From: JBOGXF01 sp050694275
GTDB lineage: Bacteria; Actinomycetota; CADDZG01; WHSQ01
Direction: 5' to 3'
NCBI GenBank assembly: GCA_050694275.1
Contig: JBOGXF010000133.1
Location: forward strand, 1-48,402
DNA length: 48,402 nucleotides
Shown: positions 47,000 to 48,402 of the stretch, in pieces
How the letters are laid out: every line of letters starts with the position of its first letter
How positions within the stretch are numbered: the first letter of the stretch is position 1
Program-made: the position numbers and the translations under genes
The notes under the pieces: model-generated
What the model was told of the DNA's origin: nothing
The model's input: only the letters and a program-made list of their open reading frames with translations
The model's database searches: none

Positions 47000-48013
47000 A
47001 TGAGCGCGTTCTCTCCGTCGCTCGAGGAGCTTCAGGCGGCAGTCGATGCGGAGTTGCTCGCGTGGCTCGACCGAAACCGCGAGGAGCTGCCCGAGGCGGT
47101 CCCCCTCATCGACGAGCTCGCCCGGCTGGCGCGTGCCGGCGGAAAGAGAATCAGACCGTCGTTCTGTTACTGGGGCTTCCGATCGGCGCACGGAAGCCAC
47201 GGCGGCGAGATTGTAAGGGCGGCGGCGAGCCTCGAGCTTCTACACACCTTCGCGATCGTGCACGACGACATCATGGACGCGGCCGACGAACGTCGTGGGG
47301 AACCAACCATTCATTCCAAGCACGGGACCAGCGTCGCGCTGCTCGCGGGGGATCTCGCCCTCGTGCTTGCAGACGCACTCTTCGCCGGATCCGGCTTTCC
47401 TCCCGAGATGGTCCTGTGCGCCTTCGACGCCTATTCGCGGATGCGCAGGGAAGTCATAGCGGGTCAGTACCTCGAACTTGCTTATTCGAGGGAGCCGGCG
47501 ATGTCAGAAGAGGATGCGCGCCGGATCGCGGTTCTGAAGTCGGGCTGCTACTCGGTCGAGGAGCCGATGCTCATCGGCGCATCGCTTGGCGGCGCGAAGG
47601 ACGAGTTGCTTGCGGGCCTCGCCCGGTTCGGGAGACCCCTGGGTGAGGCGTTCCAGCTGCGTGACGATCTTCTCGGAACGTTCGGCGAGCCGGCGAGCAC
47701 CGGGAAGCCGGTCGATTCAGATCTGAGAGAGGGGAAGCGCAACATCCTGTTCGCCAAGGCGGTCGCCGCCCTCGCCGGCGAGGAGCGAACGTTCTTCTTG
47801 TCCCGCTGGGGGGCCGGGGCGGCAGTGAGCCCCGAAGAAATCAAGAGGCTCAAGGCTCTTGTCGAATCTTCCGGGGCGCGGGTGGCCACCGAAGGGCTGT
47901 TGAGCGAACTTGTGGACAGGGCCGGCGCCGCGCTCGCCGATCTCGACGTCGACGAGGAGGCGCGCGCCGCGCTGGGCACGCTCGCTCGCTCCGCGACCGA
48001 CCGCAGCGCCTGA
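47000..48013 (+). CDS. Polyprenyl diphosphate synthase
   Basis: A 337-residue trans-isoprenyl diphosphate synthase that lengthens allylic diphosphates with isopentenyl diphosphate. The first Asp-rich motif is DDIMD (89-93), preceded by the GGKRIRP substrate site (48-54); the second reads FQLRDDLLGTFG (about 218-229), with Gly in place of the third Asp, as in many actinobacterial geranylgeranyl diphosphate synthases. The product length cannot be fixed from sequence. Ahead of the first Asp-rich motif lie LHTFAIVH residues that shape the pocket. Menaquinone side chain synthesis would suit the respiratory neighbours, but carotenoids or other terpenoids are possible. It has no ribosome-binding site. 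Confidence 0.92.
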   Translation: MSAFSPSLEELQAAVDAELLAWLDRNREELPEAVPLIDELARLARAGGKRIRPSFCYWGFRSAHGSHGGEIVRAAASLELLHTFAIVHDDIMDAADERRGEPTIHSKHGTSVALLAGDLALVLADALFAGSGFPPEMVLCAFDAYSRMRREVIAGQYLELAYSREPAMSEEDARRIAVLKSGCYSVEEPMLIGASLGGAKDELLAGLARFGRPLGEAFQLRDDLLGTFGEPASTGKPVDSDLREGKRNILFAKAVAALAGEERTFFLSRWGAGAAVSPEEIKRLKALVESSGARVATEGLLSELVDRAGAALADLDVDEEARAALGTLARSATDRSA

Positions 48014-48026
48014 AAATCTGGCACGG

Positions 48027-48044
48027 CGCGGTAGATTTACCGCG
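48027..48044. promoter_or_regulatory. 7-bp hairpin with -10-like loop
   Basis: CGCGGTA (48027-48033) and TACCGCG (48038-48044) pair perfectly around GATT, and TAGATT (48032-48037) inside it resembles a -10 element. It may be the end of the prenyl synthase transcript or the promoter of the gene at 48076. Confidence 0.35.
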
Positions 48045-48075
48045 TCCCACGGGCCTGGCACACATGGAGCTCTGA

Positions 48076-48402
48076 GTGGATCCGGAAGCGATCTATCAAG
48101 AGGTACTGAAAGAAGAGCAATCAAAGGGCTCGAGCGCTCCCGTCGCGGAAGGACGCGCCAAGGCGGCGCGCTCCCGCGCCGAGGCCGGCTCCCCGCATCC
48201 CAAGGACGCGAAGTGGTGGCCGGGGGCCCAGCCCCATCTCGAGGACGGCGGAGCGGCTCCCGAGGAGGCCGCGGAAGAGGCAGCCGCCCCGGAGGAGCCG
48301 GCCGCCCCGGAAGAGGCAGCCGTGCCCGAGCCAGAAGCGGCTCCCGAGGAGGCGCCCGCGGCAGAGGCCGCGCCGGCCCCCGCGCCGGCCCCCGCGCCGG
48401 CC
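48076..48402 (+). CDS. Unknown protein, 5' part; N-terminal module shared with the PetD-like subunit
   Basis: The frame opens with GTG 48076, which has GGAG 6 bases upstream, and is open for 109 codons to the window edge. Residues 1-38 (DPEAIYQEVLKEEQSKGSS and on, RAKAARSRAEAG) are almost the same as the start of the PetD-like subunit at 26988. Then comes a short KDAKWWPGAQPHLEDGG segment and a low-complexity Ala/Pro/Glu linker, ending in repeated Ala-Pro. The main domain lies outside the window, so function is unknown. It may be another membrane or respiratory subunit, judging from the shared module. Confidence 0.75.
   Translation, partial: MDPEAIYQEVLKEEQSKGSSAPVAEGRAKAARSRAEAGSPHPKDAKWWPGAQPHLEDGGAAPEEAAEEAAAPEEPAAPEEAAVPEPEAAPEEAPAAEAAPAPAPAPAPA

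Noticed and set aside
48250..48402. DNA repeat array at the right edge
   Set aside because: The repeated GC-rich units are codons of an Ala/Pro/Glu linker in an open frame with a good start, so they are a low-complexity coding stretch.

Overview
The window looks like a chromosomal segment of a deep-branching, aerobic, high-GC Actinomycetota. Reasons: a very GC-rich base composition; many GTG starts; many genes with a TANNNT -10 hexamer only 6-10 bases before the start codon (leaderless mRNAs); a 32-residue bS22-type ribosomal peptide next to an excisionase-type HTH gene, an atypical epimerase and a PlsC-like acyltransferase (an arrangement I recall from mycobacteria); and a rex-hemA-hemC-cobA/hemD-hemB series as in Streptomyces. 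System I cytochrome c maturation (ccm) in place of the ResBC system of most Actinomycetes argues for a deep lineage. The taxonomic call is inference.

Layout. 1-579: 5' part of an IS1634/IS4-type transposase running off the left edge. 0.8-7.6 kb: SDR oxidoreductase, phosphatase-like protein, M29-type aminopeptidase, HTH protein, Clp1-like polynucleotide kinase, bS22, DUF62 SAM hydrolase, epimerase, acyltransferase. 7.64-7.79 kb: a large imperfect palindrome. 7.8-12 kb (minus): assimilatory sulfate reduction (siroheme sulfite reductase, APS reductase, zinc-ribbon protein), then a response regulator and a TIM-barrel protein. 12.3-16.4 kb: acyl-CoA ligase, Crp/Fnr-type regulator, a DsrE-like gene with an in-frame UGA followed by a bacterial SECIS-like hairpin (probable selenoprotein), and a TlpA/CcdA thiol-redox pair. 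16.5-23.4 kb: Rex operator, rex and the C5 heme pathway to uroporphyrinogen III/siroheme precursor. 23.4-28.6 kb (minus): a b6-type quinol:cytochrome c reductase operon with Rieske protein, split cytochrome b, diheme cytochrome c, a 2[4Fe-4S] ferredoxin and three membrane proteins of unknown role. 28.7-36.5 kb (minus): a ccmEFH-(CcmI-like)-X-AB-M15 peptidase-CD operon. 36.6-38.2 kb: CDF metal transporter, a tandem palindromic repeat and a second ResA-like thioredoxin. 38.3-43.8 kb: caa3 oxidase (coxBAC, subunit IV), ctaG and a membrane cupredoxin. 43.8-45.7 kb (minus): heme O and heme A synthases. 45.7-48.4 kb: two lipoproteins, a polyprenyl diphosphate synthase and the 5' end of an unknown Ala/Pro/Glu-rich protein.

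The genes form one functional theme: making heme, maturing c-type cytochromes, and building the quinol-to-oxygen electron chain, under redox control by Rex. The sulfite reductase shares its siroheme precursor with the cobA-hemD product. Most genes in each block overlap by 4 bases (ATGA or GTGA), so they are probably translationally coupled.

The most notable observations are the probable DsrE selenoprotein at 14649-15011; an N-terminal module of about 35 residues shared by the petD-like cytochrome b subunit and the unrelated partial protein at the right edge; a cytochrome b with a b6-type cysteine (possible heme c_n) in an operon with a ferredoxin; a CcmE whose heme-binding motif reads CPSKF; and the two palindromic repeat loci.
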